NCBI GenBank assembly: GCA_015680905.1
Contig: CM027385.1
Coordinates: 79,753,501-79,817,500, forward strand
DNA: 64,000 nucleotides
Direction: 5' to 3'
Source: Coptis chinensis
Taxonomy: Eukaryota > Streptophyta > Magnoliopsida > Ranunculales > Ranunculaceae
In this document: positions 61,876-64,000 of the stretch, one piece after another
Layout of the letters: each line of letters starts with the position of its first letter
Numbering within the stretch: the stretch's first letter is position 1
Made by a program: the position numbers and the translations under genes
Notes under the pieces: generated by a model
The model's input: the letters and a program-made list of their open reading frames with translations, nothing else
What the model was told of the DNA's origin: nothing
Database searches by the model: none

Positions 61876-62654
61876 TTATGTTGGCTTATGAAAAAGTAAA
61901 ATGTCTTTCTTTTGTATTTTTATTATTGTTTATTATTTATTGGGTTCAATTTCTTCGATTTGTCATAAATTGACAACACAAAGTTTGACGAAATATTTTT
62001 TTTCGCCATTACAGATTACCATAAGGACGGAAAGGCTTGGGAACTTGGAAAGTGGAAAGGCTATATATTTATCAATAAGATGGCATTTAATTGTTAAACA
62101 TGAAGGGAAAAAAAAAACTTGCATCACAAATTGACTCAAAATAGAAATTTCCTTACCATATTTTTTCGCTTGGATACATCAGAAATTTTGAAGCAGAACC
62201 TTATGTAAGAGGGGAATATTTGTGATCCTTTAGATCGTACAAAGAATTTCTACTTTGTCCTTTGAAGAACACGTAGGTAAACATATATATGATACTGATC
62301 TCGATTATAGTTTTGGACTTCATATAAATATGGATATTTATTTCTTGATGAATTATAAGTATCCATACTGAATGTGGTAGAATTCACTTGGGATTGACAA
62401 AATGTTGGTATAGTATAGGACTATGGGTAACCTAATTGTTTCATAGTGTGGTGATGACCACCTATTCCAAACTTAAGGACAAATTGAGTATCTCTGACAT
62501 AATAATAATTTTAAAACATTGTATCTGACTGACAATTAGTAAAATATTTTCTTCAAATATTGCAACATCAGATCATACTATGTATTTAATACCAGCTATC
62601 ATATTACATGGTGCTAGCTTTCAATCACGTGAATCGCAAGTGTCCTCTACTAGT

Positions 62655-62993
62655 TATATATAATTAATTTATTCATTTTTTATTGTACAAAATATTATAT
62701 AAAATCATAAACTAATAATATAAAACTATAATAACAAAATAATAATAAAAATGACAAATATAATATTTATACTAGTTTTTATAGTGGTAAAATAAATTAT
62801 TCAAAACAAATAAAATTTTAATTAATTTTAATTTTTAGGATCGGATATTATCCGATATCCGTTTCAAATATCCGAAATCGGATTCGGATAATTTTTTTTA
62901 ATATCCATCAGATTCGGATTCGGATATCGGTATAAATTTTCAGATTCGGATACAGCCATATCCGTATCCGAACCTATCCGTTTGCACCCCTAG
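62655..62993. repeat. hAT-like repeat, truncated copy
   Basis: It is the reverse complement of the AT-rich core seen at 8463-8650, followed by TATCCGATATCCG strings. The right end CCTATCCGTTTGCACCCCTA matches the left end of the 7295 copy in inverse. The left end is missing. Confidence 0.6.
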
Positions 62994-63449
62994 TGCAAAT
63001 CTTGTTTCCACGCAGAACACTGATTCACCATTGTGCCGAAGCCCGAAGCTAGATATTTCTCCACGAATCATATCATGGAAGATGCGTACTGACACCTAGC
63101 CTGGGAGAGTCAGAAGGTGATGGCTACTCTGCAGGCCAGTAACCAAGTATTACATATTATGCCAAGGGAAGCAAATTGTAAATTGTAGGGGCAGTAACAA
63201 GCTGCTTCTTCGTAAACAATATCCATACAATGGAATATATATGTAGTGATGTAGGATTATGTTAAAACAATGTATCCTGACAAAAACTTCGGATTATTTT
63301 GAAACACTAAATCCTGACAAAAACTTCTAACTCCATATTTTTTTTCTCTTCATAGAAGACTGGTGGTGATAAGCTTATGCCTGAAGCATTCGTCGTCTCA
63401 TCAGAACACCTTAATCCAAATTAAACCCCTCCCCTTGCGGCTGATTGCC

Positions 63450-63761
63450 TCAGATTTGAAGTGCATCTGCAATTGATCCTGCAAGGCTTATAATTTCAAA
63501 TGGGGCCCTGTTTGCTATGGCTGTGGCTGTACGGGGACAGGAATCTGTGATCCAAAAATTTGCAAATGCCTTCTTGGATCCCTCTGAAAGAAAAGAAAAA
63601 TAAATAAAATACGTTAGTTTTGAATAGTAAGAAACTGAGTATGCAGAAGTACAAGAACTACCTTCGTTTTTGTGCAAAAATCGCTCCCACGATTGCTTGG
63701 GAAACACACCATGGGTGACATAAGCGCTAACCTTAGTAGCACCATGAGCAGCCAACACTTT
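63450..63761 (-). CDS. PRS4: Ribose-phosphate pyrophosphokinase 4-like, last two exons (gene continues right)
   Basis: Exons 63761-63662 and 63583-63450 (minus), with GT-AG intron, encode [20 protein letters not shown] through [10 protein letters not shown] and [13 protein letters not shown] to [12 protein letters not shown] and stop. This matches the C-terminus of Arabidopsis PRS4, a class II enzyme that makes PRPP from ribose-5-phosphate and ATP and is cytosolic. The visible part holds the PRPP-synthase tail ([14 protein letters not shown]). The region 63762-64000 is intron; upstream exons lie outside the window. The visible part is intact. Residues ATAIANR replace VKAIGNK of the Arabidopsis protein. 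Confidence 0.9.
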   Translation of the reverse strand, partial: KVLAAHGATKVSAYVTHGVFPKQSWERFLHKNEGSSCTSAYSVSYYSKLTYFIYFSFLSEGSKKAFANFWITDSCPRTATAIANRAPFEIISLAGSIADALQI

Positions 63762-64000
63762 CTGATAACCGGAAAGATGAAAAACAATTTAGTCTATCCC
63801 TAATTTTGTAGAATTCTATATAGATTAGGTCAATCCGAATTCATGAAGCTCTTATGCATGCAGAAGCCGGGGCTATGAAGATAATCTAGTGTGTGGAAGA
63901 TGGTCAGAAGTCAGAACTTAGTCCACAGGTTAAACTAGAAATGAAGCGATTTCAGAATCTGCTTTTAACTAGTTTCAACCAAGAAACTAAATCTAAACTT

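Larger units (their letters stand above)
60990..63440. other. Intergenic DNA with hAT-like and SINE-like relics
   Basis: No intact gene. It contains a complete hAT-type MITE, a tRNA-like B-box remnant and a truncated hAT-like repeat, listed separately. The rest is AT-rich and unassigned. Confidence 0.6.

Overview
This window is nuclear DNA from a flowering plant, almost certainly a eudicot. It has GT-AG introns, AT-rich intergenic DNA, Ty1/copia LTR elements, a plant-type LINE, MULE, hAT, PIF/Harbinger and Helitron-like DNA elements, and plant gene families (L-type lectin receptor kinase, UGT85-like glycosyltransferase, plant ribokinase, ribose-phosphate pyrophosphokinase 4, U-box/ARM E3 ligase, MO25). 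I cannot name the species from sequence alone.

Layout. 1-4.3 kb: minus-strand Ty1/copia fossil running off the left edge, with a 284-bp hAT-like element in its gag region. 4385-5877: a Mutator-type element with perfect 9-bp target duplications, carrying a piece of an NPF (NRT1/PTR) transporter gene. 5.9-9.0 kb: AT-rich repeats. 9082-11618: a two-exon L-type lectin receptor kinase gene that looks inactivated by one missing base. About 12.26-17.97 kb: non-coding block with Helitron-like ends. 18.0-19.66 kb: a decayed second lectin-kinase copy, cut short by a LINE ORF1 fragment. 20397-25222: a composite Ty1/copia fossil whose outermost LTRs lie in opposite orientation yet share a 5-bp target duplication. 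25618-26640: an intronless MO25-like gene. 28985-38768: three tandem copies of an unrecognised multi-pass membrane protein of about 688 residues, with an MO25 fragment between copies 2 and 3. 40415-43049: ribokinase (four exons, minus). 43-51 kb: repeats, a histone H2B gene fragment, a palindromic minisatellite and a long CT microsatellite. 51.4-52.8 kb and 59.3-60.8 kb: two broken copies of a U-box/ARM gene. 53257-56462: candidate Helitron carrying HAT3.1-like homeobox and TOPLESS-like fragments. 57109-58659: intact UGT85-like gene. 63450 to the right edge: the last exons of a PRS4-like gene (minus).

Intact-looking host genes are MO25-like, the three membrane-protein copies, ribokinase, the UGT and the 3' part of PRS4. 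They do not form a pathway. Ribokinase (ribose to ribose-5-phosphate) and PRS4 (ribose-5-phosphate to PRPP) act in consecutive steps, but they are 20 kb apart and I treat that as coincidence.

The most notable observations are the tandem family of unknown membrane proteins, gene fragments carried by three different DNA-element types (NPF in a MULE, H2B in a possible TIR element, HAT3.1 plus TOPLESS in a possible Helitron), and the inverted-LTR composite element.
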